Positions 54,179 through 64,000 of a stretch of DNA of 64,000 nucleotides are shown here, piece after piece (within the stretch, counting starts at the first letter, position 1; every line of letters starts with the position of its first letter). The notes under the pieces were generated by a model that saw only the letters and a program-made list of their open reading frames with translations, made no database searches and was not told where the DNA came from. Origin of the DNA: Phymatolithon calcareum (lineage: Eukaryota; Rhodophyta; Florideophyceae; Hapalidiales); the NCBI GenBank assembly GCA_977006965.1, contig OZ345370.1:2232001-2296000 (forward strand), read 5' to 3'. The position numbers were made by a program, and so were the translations under genes.

Positions 54179-54922
54179 TTAGAATTTCATGCCATTGTAT
54201 TTCAATGTTTCAATTTCAGTAAAATGTCTCACCGCCACGACGTGTTCCACCTTTTCATCGTTTAATACCTCCTTCGGACTAGTGCCCATGACATTCTTGA
54301 CCTTACCGTCAATCACTTCTTCCTCTTCAGCACTGCAAGGTACTCCCTTGGAAAATGAGTAGACAATTGCCCATATCGTCTTCTTGAGTTTGCAATGCTT
54401 TGTAGAGCATTCTCTATTCGCACTTGACATTACGTGAACAGGGCCATTTCCTCTGCCCCATTTCCGCAACATGGCTACACAATCGGGCGCCACGACCTCC
54501 TTTGCGGTGTAACTGATTGAACAGGACCGTGTGTTCACATAGTGCGCATCAACATTGCGTCTCGTACTTTCGTGCAGTGAATTGACCTGTATCGACACCG
54601 GACGTGAGATAGAGGCATATGGCGCTGCGCCCGTTACGCTTCTTGCGTGAACACTCACCGATATGTGTCAGAAAGGCGGGACGCGTCGCAGTTGAGTGTG
54701 TCCTGTGTCCGGAAACGGCCATGTGCTCATTGCTATTGACGTTTCCAACATGCTGTCAACGACTTGAGAGGCTGTCGTGGTGACCGCACTCGGTGACCTC
54801 AGACGATCGTGCTTGTTGCGGCATTTTCGAGCAGATCCCGCCTTGCGTCCACGGCCGGGAGGGTGAGACGGCTGTCCTGAGGTTTGGATATATATTACAC
54901 AGAATGTCTCGAGACGTAGCAA
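54179..54922 (-). pseudogene. small ORF, copy A, broken by TGA
   Basis: A 248-codon frame shared with copy C (60640-61383), interrupted here by TGA at 54668-54670 where copy C has AGA. The N-terminal part is basic (GRGRKAGSARKCRNKHDRLR). The C-terminal part is Cys-containing and beta-rich (SCSISYTAKEVVAPDCVAML, NKTIWAIVYSFSKGVPC-like) and ends ETLKYNGMKF. There is no upstream ATG in frame (TTG at 54922), so a 5' exon or a truncated gene is likely. The family is unknown. The segment is always beside the three-helix membrane gene. Confidence 0.6.
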
Positions 54923-55618
54923 TCACTCTTTGCAGTGGGAGATGGATGCCTGTGGGAAGGAAGAGGACGCCGTAAGGGCTATACGAATGTGGTATTAGGA
55001 GTATTTTCGAGGGTAAGACAGATCCGGGAAAACGAATATATTTAGCTGCCGAAGACGAGGATCATTGAACTGCCACTAGAGCGCGTTGCAGCGGTGGACG
55101 ACTTCTATGAAGGGACAGATGCAAAACTCTTTTTAGAGAAGGACTGAAGGAGAAAAAAGCGTTGAATAAATAAATGAGAGACGAAAAAAACAAGATAATG
55201 ATTCTTAAAAGAGAGGTGAGGCTTTGAAGACTGAGAGGCTTCTTCGTGGGAAGGACGGTTGACTAAAGGTGAATCAAATGAACAGCCTGCGTAAAGCTGC
55301 ATTTAATGCCTGTTGAGTCTAAGAAATATTGTAGAGGAGCACCGCAGTTCATGTTCATGGGAACAGAGCGTATATTGAACTGTCGGGAGGGAAAGGGACA
55401 CATCTGGTGATTGATTTGACAAAGGTTGCACGCAAATTGGGTGCCGCCATGTTTCCTCTAATCATCGTGCTCCAGTACAAAGCTGATGTAATTAACAAAG
55501 TCTGCTTCAGTCCACCTTTGACCGCTACATGGTCTTCTATTCGAAGGGGATATCAATGAAATGAAGTTTTATCGTAGGTTTAGGCATCCCCTTTTGCTTT
55601 ACCTTTGTATATTCTAGT
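54923..55618. other. duplicated spacer, no gene
   Basis: Non-coding interval repeated at 61384-62054 with small indels. It should hold the promoter of the small ORF and the 3' flank of the membrane gene. Confidence 0.5.
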
Positions 55619-57106
55619 TCAGCTCCTCGAGATTGCATCAGACACGCCTCGTGGGTACTTCCCCTCTATCGGTCTTACGTCTGCAGGAACGCAAGCCTTC
55701 TTGTTGGCAGGTCCGACATGAAGGCGGTCAGGTCCAGTCTCGTATATGCCGATCTCAGCAAGCACATCAGGGGCAGCGCAGCGCCCTTCATTGATATGTT
55801 CAAAAGCTAGAATCTTCGACAATCCATCAATGGTATTCACACTAAGATCGATCTTAGCGTTGCCGTTTCTTCTCCAACATCCGGTCGCCACTGTCAATGT
55901 AATGAGGGCAACTGCTGCGACAATCACCGCGCCAGCAATGAAAACAGAATGCATGCTAAGGTCGGTGGCCAGATGGTCACCCACATGCGCGGCAATATGG
56001 AACGGCTTTCTGTCCATAGTTGCAGAATAACGATACTTCAGAATAGTGGCAATCATTGGCACAACTTGAAACGAGGCCTCTGCAATTAACAGGCGTTGAG
56101 CTATATCAATATGTACTTCCTTACTCAGAGAGACATTCAGATTCATCCTTATGGCACTTGCCCGAGTGCCTAGTATCATAACCGAAGATACGTTGGATAG
56201 CGGCCAAATGTTATTGACCCAAGAATTCTTCACGCTGAAAACCGCCAGTCCACGTTGCTCGAATATGAACAAGCAATTCACTGCTTGTCCTCGTTCCTCA
56301 GAACCAATGACTTTACTTCTCTGCCGAGGTGAGCAAAATCCAGTTACCAGCTTGGCGTTCCCATTCAACGGTTTTCTGTCCATTGTGCTGATTTCTGTAA
56401 TTGGTACAAGGTCTCCCGCTCCCAAAATGTCAATGCCCAGCCTGTATTTGTCGGTTTTGATTCGAAACTTGGTGCCGTCTTTCATCGGTTCATCATCGAG
56501 TCCATCCCCCAGTAATTCTCCACTGATAAATGTTTCATTCTCTCTTGCCGATATTCCGTCAAGGCAGCCACTGCCATCTCTTTTCACAATAAGAGCAGAC
56601 ACAGATGCTCCTGTTGTCTCTTTTGTCAAGTTGAAAACAGGCTTGAATACCGTGAATCTTCTTTCGTCGTCGCTGACTTTTATGCATTTTATCAAGACGC
56701 GGTTATCCATCTGAGCGTACGGCCTGTCATACTCTGACTCAAGCTTATTTCCGTCTGCGACAGATCTGAGTTCCAGTTGTGAGTGTAGAGTCTTCGTCTC
56801 GTATATTCCTTGTTTTGTACCATCAATTCCCAGATTCATCAGCATGAAGCCCACTAACAATGCAGTCCTTAAAAATATGAACAATTTTGACTGCATGCCA
56901 TGCGCCAATAGCCCGGTCCCGACAAGGGGCATCTTCGACTCTTGTATCTGGATCTTTTTGCCAGACTCTATGGCCTTCGTCACGTAGTGATTGTGGATTC
57001 TGAGCAGCGCACACTCAATAACCCATAGCGCCACCAGTTCAATGAAGAACCAGACAAGTGTGTTAGTTACACCGGACCTTATGGGTATCACTACGCTTCC
57101 CCACAT
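55619..57106 (-). CDS. three-helix membrane protein, tandem family copy A
   Basis: 495 residues from ATG 57106 (MWGSVVIPIRSGVTNTLVWF). This start is chosen because copies B and C begin identically, although copy A's frame is open 54 codons further. Hydrophobic helices: TLVWFFIELVALWVIECALL (about 15-35), KLFIFLRTALLVGFMLMNLG (about 69-90) and SVFIAGAVIVAAVALITLTV (about 395-415). Between helices 2 and 3 lies a domain of about 300 residues with several N-x-S/T sites (NETF, NVSS, NVSL) and Cys, probably luminal or extracellular. The cytoplasmic-type tail is about 80 residues. No family is recognised. The layout suggests a surface or receptor-like protein. Confidence 0.8.
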   Translation of the reverse strand: MWGSVVIPIRSGVTNTLVWFFIELVALWVIECALLRIHNHYVTKAIESGKKIQIQESKMPLVGTGLLAHGMQSKLFIFLRTALLVGFMLMNLGIDGTKQGIYETKTLHSQLELRSVADGNKLESEYDRPYAQMDNRVLIKCIKVSDDERRFTVFKPVFNLTKETTGASVSALIVKRDGSGCLDGISARENETFISGELLGDGLDDEPMKDGTKFRIKTDKYRLGIDILGAGDLVPITEISTMDRKPLNGNAKLVTGFCSPRQRSKVIGSEERGQAVNCLFIFEQRGLAVFSVKNSWVNNIWPLSNVSSVMILGTRASAIRMNLNVSLSKEVHIDIAQRLLIAEASFQVVPMIATILKYRYSATMDRKPFHIAAHVGDHLATDLSMHSVFIAGAVIVAAVALITLTVATGCWRRNGNAKIDLSVNTIDGLSKILAFEHINEGRCAAPDVLAEIGIYETGPDRLHVGPANKKACVPADVRPIEGKYPRGVSDAISRS

Positions 57107-57738
57107 GATTGATAGCGGAAGACGGAGAGTCCTTCGTGGTCTCTCCTGAGTTGCGAGTGTTGCAGTAATACCGGATGGTGCATTTATACCGGGAACATGC
57201 CATAGTCGCACACGGAGTTCTTGTAAACAATGAAGAAGATGAGGCAAAAGTAATGTTGGCTCTGCCACGCTTCCGAGAAGGGCGCCGCATCGCGCTTGGC
57301 TGAAATTGCATAATCGTGTATTTCAGGGCATAAAGAGAGAGTCGTGGCTGGATGCTCGCAAATCAGATGGTATACATCGGCACGCTATCACAGCGTCTCC
57401 GTCATAACTTTACCGCAGTTATCAATGGGGTCTCCATGAACACTATCACTTAAGATGGGAAGTAGGTTCTGAAAGGCATCTTGGATAATGTTATTCGCCA
57501 ATCACAATCAACCGCCAACGCGCTTGCAGCAGATTGTTCGACAATAATCCTACAACTGTAGGTTATTGACGAACAACATAATCTTTTTTTGTGTTTCAGG
57601 AAGGCCCCAACCGCGCTTAAAAATTCATGATTAGCGCAAATTCTACGCACGTACTATCTCCATATTTCATACCAGTTTGAGTCAATGTTGAAGGTCTTCT
57701 TCGTGACTTCCACTTTAGGTTCAAACTCATCACTTTAG
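57107..57738. other. 5' flank of copy A, no gene
   Basis: The sequence diverges from the 5' flanks of copies B and C right after the start codon. No gene seen. ACTTTAG occurs twice near 57711-57738 and could be splice acceptors for the gene to the right. Confidence 0.35.
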
Positions 57739-58289
57739 CGACATGTGCCTCACCGCGTTCCCCGTTGCACCCCATCACCACATCCGGTCCGGCGACCGCT
57801 CCCCCATTTCACAGCGACCCTGTTCTAGTCGCCGAAACCTCGCAGCAGCGTTCACGTCGCGGTCGCAAGCGCGCCCGTGTCCTCTCCGACACTGTCGCCC
57901 CTTGCGACACCCCCACCTCCGACGAAAATGACTACGAATCCGTAAGCACCGATCTCCATATTCTGCGCGAAGCGCAGCGCCTCCGCACCGTGGCTCGTCA
58001 TCGAGCACTCCCCCTGCGCCATCCGTCTGCCGCATGCACCTCCGAACATGCCAACTCCGTAGCAATCGGTCTGCAACAGCACTCTTCTGCGGAGCTTTCC
58101 GTTCATGGAGGCGAAGCGCGTATGGCGTATTACATCTCCTCTGCGATGGCAAAGCCCTTCGACGACCCATCGCTCACAGAATCTGTTCCAAATCCACAGG
58201 ATTCTCCACGCGCTTTCGAGGCGCAGTTGTATATTATGGCCGCCCACCTGGGCGCGACGCCCATGACGGCGTTTGACCCCGACGAATAA
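57739..58289 (+). CDS. possible 3' exon of an unknown gene
   Basis: The frame is open over about 183 codons and ends TPMTAFDPDE with TAA at 58287-58289, but it has no ATG near its left end. A CACTTTAG acceptor-like sequence at 57731-57738 could mark an exon start with the 5' exon further left. The sequence is basic early (RSRRGRKRARVLSD) and then helical (DYESVSTDLHILREAQRLRT, ARMAYYISSAMAKPFDDPSL). No family recognised. A competing minus-strand frame is less protein-like. Confidence 0.4.
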
Positions 58290-58937
58290 CTTCCCACCGC
58301 ATGCGTGGAAGAGGTCGAACTATCGAGGGAGCCCGACCGAAACGCAAGAGCGACTGCAGAGTCGCGTGTGAGAGTTGCGGCGACGCATGTGAGGGACATG
58401 TGTGAAGGGGGTATGGAGGCGTTGCAAATGTGTGTGCGAATTTTGTGCAGCATATTGATACGCATGTCGGGGATGAGCAAATAGAAAGGGAGAGAGGACG
58501 GAAGGAGAAAAGAAAGGTGGGGGTGGAGGGAGGAAGTCTTATGAGACGGCGACGGATGCGATTGCCATGGTACGTTTAAAGAAATGTTGTCGGTGATTCA
58601 GGCTTTGGTAATGGGTAGGAGTGATTGCCTGGTCTTGCTCCTCCGTTTTGGATGAGCTTGGCTAATGTAGACGGAGGTAACTTGTTTACGGTGTGCTGTC
58701 ATTTGGGCGATCCGGTTTCAACAGTGCATTGTGCGACGAAGTCATGTTTGTAAGTTGAGCGTCTGGAATGATGCAGCATCTGAAATCCCGGTCGAAGCTC
58801 AATTAGTGTTTTGCCAATAAGTGATGCAAAATGGACATCATAGCCAGTCTTTGTGGCCAAAGTTGGATTCTTTATCGTAGGGTTGACATCCCCTTTTTCT
58901 TTGCTATCTACATATACAGCTCCTCACAGAAAAACCG
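58290..58937. other. intergenic, left edge of array copy B
   Basis: No gene. The last 100 bp (from about 58850) begin to resemble the 3' flank of copy C. Confidence 0.4.
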
Positions 58938-60443
58938 CTATCGCTGCAGCCTTTGTCTGCGACATGGGATTGCATTAGACACACCTTGGATGCGCTTCCC
59001 CTCTATCGGCCTAATGTCTGCAGGAACACAAATCTTTTTGTTGGCAGGTCCGACATGGAGAAGGTCAGACCCCATCTTGTATATGCCGATCTCAGCAAGC
59101 ACATCTGGGGCAGCGCAACGCCCTTCATTGATATGTTCAAACGCTAAAATCTTCGACAATCCATCAATGGTATTCACACTAATATCGATCTTAGCGTCGC
59201 CGTTTCTTCTCCAATATCTGGTCGCCACTGTCAATGTAATGAGGGCAACTGCTGTGACAATCACCGCGCCAGCAATGAAAACAGAGTGCATGCTAAGGTC
59301 GGTGGCCAGTTGGTCACCCACATGCGCGGCAATATCGAACGGCTTTCTGTCCATAGTTGCAGAGTAATGATACTTCAGAATAATGGCAATCATTGGCACA
59401 ACTTGAAACGAGGCCTCCGCAAGTAACAGGCGTTGAGCTATATCAATATGTACTTCCTTACTCAGAGAGACATTCAGATTCATCCTTATGGCACTTGCCC
59501 GAGTGCCTAGTATCATAACCGAAGATACGTTGGATAGCGGCCAAATGTTATTGACCCAAGAATTCTTCACGCTGAAAACCGCCAGTCCACGTTGCTCGAA
59601 TATGAACAAGCAATTCACTGCTTGTCCTCGTTCATTAGAACCAATGACTTTACTTACTTCCCGAGGCGAGCAAAATCCAGCTACCAACTTGGCGTTCCCA
59701 TTCAACGGTTTTCTGTCCAATGTGCTGATTTCTGTAATTGGTACAAGGTAACCCGCTGGCAAAATGTCAATGCCCAGCCTGTATTTTTCAGTTTTGATTC
59801 GAAAGCGGGCACCGTTTTTCATCGGTTCATCATCGAGTCCATCCCCCAGTAATTCGCCACTGATAAATGTTTCATTCTCTCTTGCCATTAATCCGTCAAG
59901 GCAGACACTGCCTTCTCTTTGCACAAAAAGAGCAGACACAGATGCTCCTGTTGTCGCGTTTGTCAAGTTGAAAACAGGCTTGAATACCGTGAATCTTCTT
60001 TCGTCGTCGCTGACTTTTATGCATTTTATCAAGACGCGATTATCCATTTGAGCGTACGGCCTTTCGTAAGATGTGTCGGGCGAATTTCCGTCTGCGACAG
60101 ATCTGAGTTCCAGTTGTGAGTGCAGCGTCCTCATCTTGTATACTCCTTTTCTTGTACCATCAATTCCCAGATTCATCAGCATGAAGCCCACCAACAATGC
60201 AGTCCTTAAAAATATGAACAATTTGGACTGCATTCCATGCGCCAATAGCCCGGTCCCAACAAGGGGTATCTTCGACTCTTGTATCTGGATCTTTTTGCCA
60301 GACTCTATGGCCTTCGTCACGTAGTGATTGTGGATTCTGAGCAGCACACACTCAATAACCCATAGCGCCACAAGTTCAATGAAGAACCAGACAAGTGTGT
60401 TAGTTACACCGGACCTTATGGGTATCACGACGCTTCCCCACAT
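58938..60443 (-). CDS. three-helix membrane protein, tandem family copy B
   Basis: 501 residues from ATG 60443, same plan as copy A: helices near 15-35, 69-90 and 395-415, N-x-S/T-rich middle domain. It differs from copy A mainly in clusters: after LELRSVADGN (SPDTSYERP against KLESEYDRP), around SALFVQREGSVCLDGLMARE, and in the tail, which ends AIPCRRQRLQR. The first 90 residues and the helix-3 region are almost unchanged. Its 5' flank (60444-60632) is nearly identical to that of copy C (63579-63770), so B and C share a promoter type that A lacks. Confidence 0.82.
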   Translation of the reverse strand: MWGSVVIPIRSGVTNTLVWFFIELVALWVIECVLLRIHNHYVTKAIESGKKIQIQESKIPLVGTGLLAHGMQSKLFIFLRTALLVGFMLMNLGIDGTRKGVYKMRTLHSQLELRSVADGNSPDTSYERPYAQMDNRVLIKCIKVSDDERRFTVFKPVFNLTNATTGASVSALFVQREGSVCLDGLMARENETFISGELLGDGLDDEPMKNGARFRIKTEKYRLGIDILPAGYLVPITEISTLDRKPLNGNAKLVAGFCSPREVSKVIGSNERGQAVNCLFIFEQRGLAVFSVKNSWVNNIWPLSNVSSVMILGTRASAIRMNLNVSLSKEVHIDIAQRLLLAEASFQVVPMIAIILKYHYSATMDRKPFDIAAHVGDQLATDLSMHSVFIAGAVIVTAVALITLTVATRYWRRNGDAKIDISVNTIDGLSKILAFEHINEGRCAAPDVLAEIGIYKMGSDLLHVGPANKKICVPADIRPIEGKRIQGVSNAIPCRRQRLQR

Positions 60444-60632
60444 GACTGAACGAGAAAGAGGGAGAGTTCTTCGTGCTCTTTCGTGCTCTTTTGTGCTTAG
60501 CGAGTGTTGCCGTAATACGGCGAGAAACTGTGTCGTTCCAAACGGAGCAAATTACTGTACTTGTCGATGACCAAGAAGGTGAAACACGGGCAAGGGTGCC
60601 ATCCCCTTTCTTCCGAGGGGGGCAACAAATAG
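60444..60632 (-). promoter_or_regulatory. 5' flank shared by copies B and C
   Basis: About 190 bp directly upstream of the start codon, nearly identical to 63579-63770. It includes repeated TCTTTCGTGCTC/CTTTTGTGCT phrases and ATTACTGTACTTG. Retained similarity in a non-coding flank suggests either a very recent duplication or a conserved promoter. Confidence 0.5.
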
Positions 60633-60639
60633 TAAATGC

Positions 60640-61383
60640 CTAGAATTTCATCCCGTTGTATTTCAATGTTTCAATTTCAGTAAAATGTCTCACCGCCACG
60701 ACGTGTTCCACCTTTTCATCGTTTAATTCCTCCTTCGGACTAGTGCCCATGACATTCTTGACCTAACCGTCAATCGCCTCTTCCTCTTCAGCACTGCAAG
60801 GCACTCCCTTGGAAAATGAGTAGACAATTGCCCATATCGTCTTGTTGCGTTTGCAATGCTTTGTAGAGCATTCTCTATTCGCACTTGACATTACGTGAAC
60901 AGGGCCATTTCCTCTGCCCCATTTCCGCAACATGGCTACACAATCGGGCGCCACGACCTCCTTTGCGGTGTAACTGATTGAACAGGACCGTGTGTTCACA
61001 TAGTGCGCATCAACATTGCGTCTCGTACTTTCGTGCAGTGAATCGACCTGTATCGACACCGGACGTGAGATAGAGGCATATGGCGCTGCGACCGTTACGC
61101 TTCCTGCGTGAACACTCACCGATATGTGTCTGAAAGGCGGGACGCGTCGCAGTTGAGTGTGTCCTGTGTCCGGAAACGGCCATGTGCTCATTGCTATTGA
61201 CGTTTCCAACATGCTGTCAACGACTTGAGAGGCTGTGGTGGTGACTGCACTCGGTGACCTCAGACGATCGTGCTTGTTGCGGCATTTTCGAGCAGATCCC
61301 GCCTTGCGTCCACGGCCGGGAGGGTGAGACGGCTGTCCTGAGGTTTGGATATATATTACACAGAATGTCTCGAGACGTAGCAA
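60640..61383 (-). pseudogene. small ORF, copy C, broken by TAG
   Basis: Same 248-codon frame as copy A (54179-54922). Here the position of copy A's TGA is intact (AGA), but TAG at 60763-60765 replaces the AAG of copy A (EAIDG-stop against EVIDGKVKNV). The two copies thus carry different, non-overlapping stops. 206 residues are open before the stop. Family unknown; Cys-rich C-terminal half as in copy A. Confidence 0.6.
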
Positions 61384-62054
61384 TCACTCTTTGCAGTGGG
61401 AGATGGATGCCTGTGGGAAGGAAGAGGACGCCGTAAGGGCTATACGAATGTGGTATTAGGAGTATTTTCGAGGGTAAGACAGATCCGGGAAAACGAATAT
61501 ATTTAGCTGACGAAGACGAGGATCATTGAACTGCCACTAGAGCGCGTTGCAGCGGTGGACGACTTCTATGAAGGGACAGATGCAAAACTCTTTTTAGAGA
61601 AGGACTGAAGGAGAAAAAAGCGTTGAATAAATAAAATGAAATACGAGAAAAAACAACAGATTGATTCCTAAAAGAGAGGTGAGGCTTTGCAGACTGAGAG
61701 GCTTCTTCGTGGGAAGGACGGTTGATTAAATGTGAATCAATTGAGCAGACTGCGTAAAGCTGTATTTAATGCCTGTGGAGTGTAAGAAATGTTGTAGAGG
61801 AGCACCGCAGTTCATGTTCATGGAGACACGTCGAGTGATTGATTTGACAAAGGTTGCACGCAAATTGGGTGCCGCCATGTTTCCTCTAATCATCGTGCTC
61901 CAGTACAAAGCTGATGTAATTAGCAAAGTCTGCTTCATTCCACCTTTGACCGCTACATGGTCTTCTAGTCGAAGGGGATATCAATGAAATGAAGTTTTAT
62001 CGTAGGTTTTGGCATCCCCTTTTTCTTTGCCTTTGTATATTCTAGTTCAGCTCC
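61384..62054. other. duplicated spacer, no gene
   Basis: Counterpart of 54923-55618, about 25 bp shorter. No gene. Confidence 0.5.
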
Positions 62055-63578
62055 TCAAGGTGTAACCGTTACAGATCGCCGACGCCGCTGCATTCGGTAT
62101 GAGATTGCATCAGACACGCCTGGTGGGTACTTCCCCTCTATCGGTCTTACGTCTGCAGGAACGCAAACCTTCTTGTTGGCAGGTCCGACATGGAGGAGGT
62201 CAGGTCCAGTCTCGTATATGCCGATCTCAGCAAGCACATCAGGGGCAGCGCAACGCCCTTCATTGATATGTTCAAACGCTAAAATCTTCGACAATCCATC
62301 AATGGTATTCACACTAAGATCGATCTTAGCGTTGCCGTTTCTTCTCCAACATCCGGTCGCCACTGCCAATGTAATGAGGGCAACTGCTGTGACAATCACC
62401 GCGCCAGCAATGAAAACAGAATGCATGCTAAGGTCGGTGGCCAGTTGGTCACCCACATGCACGGCAACATCGAACGGCTTTCTGTCCATAGTGGCAGAGT
62501 AATGATATTTGAGAATAGTGGCTATCATAGGCACAACTTGAAACGAGGCCTCCGCAAGTAACAGGCGTTGAGCTATATCAATATGTACTTCCTTACTCAG
62601 AGAGACATTCAGATTCATCCTTATGGCACTTGCCCGAGTGCCTAGTCTCATACCCGAAGATCCGTTGGGTAGCGCCCAAAGGTTATTGACCCAAGAATTC
62701 TTCACGCTGAAAACCGCCAATCCACGTTGCTCGAATATGAACATACAATTCATTGCTTGTCCTCGTTCCTCAGAACCAATGACTTTACTTCTCTGCCGAG
62801 GTGAGCAAAATCCAGTTACCAACGTGGCGTTCCCATTCAACGGTTTTCTGTCCAATGTAGTGACTTCCGTAATTCGCGCAAGGTCTCCCGCTTGCATAAC
62901 GTCAATGCCCAGCCTACGATTGTCAGTTTTAATTCGAAAGGGGGCGCCGTCTTTCATCGGTTCAACATCGGGTCCATCCCCCAGGAGTTCTCCACTGATA
63001 AATGTTTCATTCTCTCTTGCCGATATTCCGTCGAGGCAGACACTGCCTTCTCTTTGCACAACAAGAGCAGACACAGATGCTTCTGTTGTTGCGTTTGTCA
63101 AGTTGAAAACAGGCTTGAATACCGTGAATCTTCTTTCGTCGTCGCTGACTTTTATGCATTTTATCAAAACGCGGTTATCCATCTGAGCGTACGGCCTGTC
63201 ATAACTTGACTCGCCCTTATTTCCGTCTGCAACAGATCTGAGTTCCAGTTGTGAGTGCAGCGTCCTCATCTTGTATACTCCTTTTCTTGTACCATCAATT
63301 CCCAGATTCATCAGCATGAAGCCCACCAACAATGCAGTCCTTAAAAATATGAACAATTTGGACTGCATTCCATGCGCCAATAGCCCGGTCCCAACAAGGG
63401 GTATCTTCGACTCTTGTATCTGGATCTTTTTGCCAGACTCTATGGCCTTCGTCACGTGGTGATTGTGGATTCTGACCAGCGCACAGTCAATAGCCCATAG
63501 CGTCACCAGTTCAATGAAGAACCATATAAGTGTGTTAGTTACACCGGACCTTATGGGTATCACTACGCTTCCCCACAT
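62055..63578 (-). CDS. three-helix membrane protein, tandem family copy C
   Basis: 507 residues from ATG 63578, same plan as copies A and B. It carries private changes in the middle domain: IDVMQAGDLARITEVTTLDR where A has IDILGAGDLVPITEISTMDR, and WALPNGSSGMRLGTR where A and B have WPLSNVSSVMILGTR, which removes one N-glycosylation site and moves another. The tail ends in a basic stretch (SYRMQRRRRSVTVTP) different from A and B. All three frames are intact, unlike the small ORFs next to them, which suggests selection on the membrane protein. Confidence 0.82.
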   Translation of the reverse strand: MWGSVVIPIRSGVTNTLIWFFIELVTLWAIDCALVRIHNHHVTKAIESGKKIQIQESKIPLVGTGLLAHGMQSKLFIFLRTALLVGFMLMNLGIDGTRKGVYKMRTLHSQLELRSVADGNKGESSYDRPYAQMDNRVLIKCIKVSDDERRFTVFKPVFNLTNATTEASVSALVVQREGSVCLDGISARENETFISGELLGDGPDVEPMKDGAPFRIKTDNRRLGIDVMQAGDLARITEVTTLDRKPLNGNATLVTGFCSPRQRSKVIGSEERGQAMNCMFIFEQRGLAVFSVKNSWVNNLWALPNGSSGMRLGTRASAIRMNLNVSLSKEVHIDIAQRLLLAEASFQVVPMIATILKYHYSATMDRKPFDVAVHVGDQLATDLSMHSVFIAGAVIVTAVALITLAVATGCWRRNGNAKIDLSVNTIDGLSKILAFEHINEGRCAAPDVLAEIGIYETGPDLLHVGPANKKVCVPADVRPIEGKYPPGVSDAISYRMQRRRRSVTVTP

Positions 63579-63770
63579 GACTGAACGAGAAAGAGGGAGA
63601 GTTCTTCGTGCTCTTTCGTGCTCTTTTGTGCTTAGCGAGTGTTGCCGTAATACGGCGAGAAACTGTGTCGTAGCAAACGGAGCAAATTACTGTACTTGAC
63701 TACGACCAAGAAGGTGGAACACGGGCAAGGGTATCACCCCCTTGTTTTCGAGGGGGGCAACAAATAGTGC

Positions 63771-64000
63771 CATGCTGGAATTGCACAATTGCTTGCACTT
63801 ACTTCAGTCATACTTAGGGCCGATGAACGAATAGTTCCCAACCGGGAAAATGGGAAAATGAGAAATTGGGAACGCGAGTACGAGGGTTATTTCTCCAGAA
63901 TCCGCTTTCAACCCAATGGGGAGCCTCTCAAATCTCAGCATTCAATTGCACGTGCAATTCCAGCTGCAGCTGATATCCCTCCATAAAGGCATGCCTTTAT
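63771..64000. other. right edge of window, no gene
   Basis: No recognised feature. Similarity to the copy B junction ends at the GCAACAAATAG phrase near 63768. Confidence 0.4.

Larger units (their letters stand above)
54170..57106. repeat. segmental duplication copy A
   Basis: This interval, holding a small disrupted ORF, about 700 bp of spacer and a membrane-protein gene, is highly similar to 60631-63578 (offset about 6.46 kb falling to about 6.44 kb through small indels in the spacer). Similarity stops at the membrane-protein start codon: upstream of 57106 copy A differs from the other copies. Confidence 0.85.
60631..63578. repeat. segmental duplication copy C
   Basis: Counterpart of 54170-57106: small ORF, spacer, membrane gene in the same order and orientation. 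It starts directly after the copy B 5' flank, so B and C are head-to-tail neighbours. Confidence 0.85.

Noticed and set aside
55746-63186. Plus-strand frames of up to 187 codons opposite the three membrane genes
   Set aside because: They recur in all three copies only because the minus-strand genes are paralogous; they lack domain signal and are shorter than the coding frames.

Overview
This is a eukaryotic nuclear window, most like a red alga with compact, intron-poor genes (my best guess is a florideophyte such as Chondrus; this rests on gene architecture and remembered families, not on a search). The eukaryotic evidence is direct: AP-3 sigma adaptin, TRAPPC5, a SLY1-family fossil, NB-ARC/WD40 and WWE domains, LINE-type RNase H and reverse-transcriptase tails, and three spliceosomal introns whose removal restores conserved or open reading frames (21051-21190 in RTCB, 40202-40347 in TRAPPC5, 42084-42373 in a hypothetical gene). 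TAA, TAG and TGA all end intact genes here, so the nuclear code looks standard. I recognised no rRNA, tRNA, CRISPR array or operon.

Layout. 0-5 kb: tail of an unknown gene, AP-3 sigma, an NAD(P)-binding atypical SDR and a Pro/Ala-rich coiled-coil protein. 5-12 kb: gene-poor, with a heavily mutated SLY1 (SCFD1) pseudogene on the minus strand (about 6955-8900) and a frame-disrupted unknown ORF pair. 12-16.2 kb: a 1,368-residue NLR-like protein (N-terminal helical domain, NB-ARC, then 11 nearly identical 43-residue WD40 repeats). 16.2-19.5 kb: non-coding DNA with inverted repeats, one small membrane-protein ORF and one frameshifted ORF. 19.5-23 kb: RTCB RNA ligase, overlapping tail to tail with a coiled-coil protein. 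23-28.7 kb: mostly empty, with a seven-helix membrane protein, two long hairpins and a LINE tail. 28.7-30.6 kb: a WWE / uracil-DNA-glycosylase-like / ADP-ribosyltransferase fusion interrupted by one in-frame TAG. 32-46 kb: a denser segment with a chromate transporter, a Gln-rich 979-residue protein, a DUF2520-type Rossmann protein, a Lys-rich nuclear-looking protein, TRAPPC5, a spliced hypothetical gene, a small basic protein and a Rieske protein. 46-54 kb: retroelement debris and a 389-bp terminal-inverted-repeat element. 54-64 kb: a metallothionein-like micro-ORF, then a tandem array with three copies of an unknown three-helix membrane protein and two copies of a small ORF, each killed at a different codon.

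The housekeeping genes are unrelated single units (vesicle traffic, RNA repair, transport). The most unusual items are the WWE-UDG-ART fusion, the NLR with homogenised WD40 repeats and the tandem membrane-protein family. Short GTACTGTAC/TACAGTAC-type words recur in many intergenic stretches and may be a genome-wide signature.
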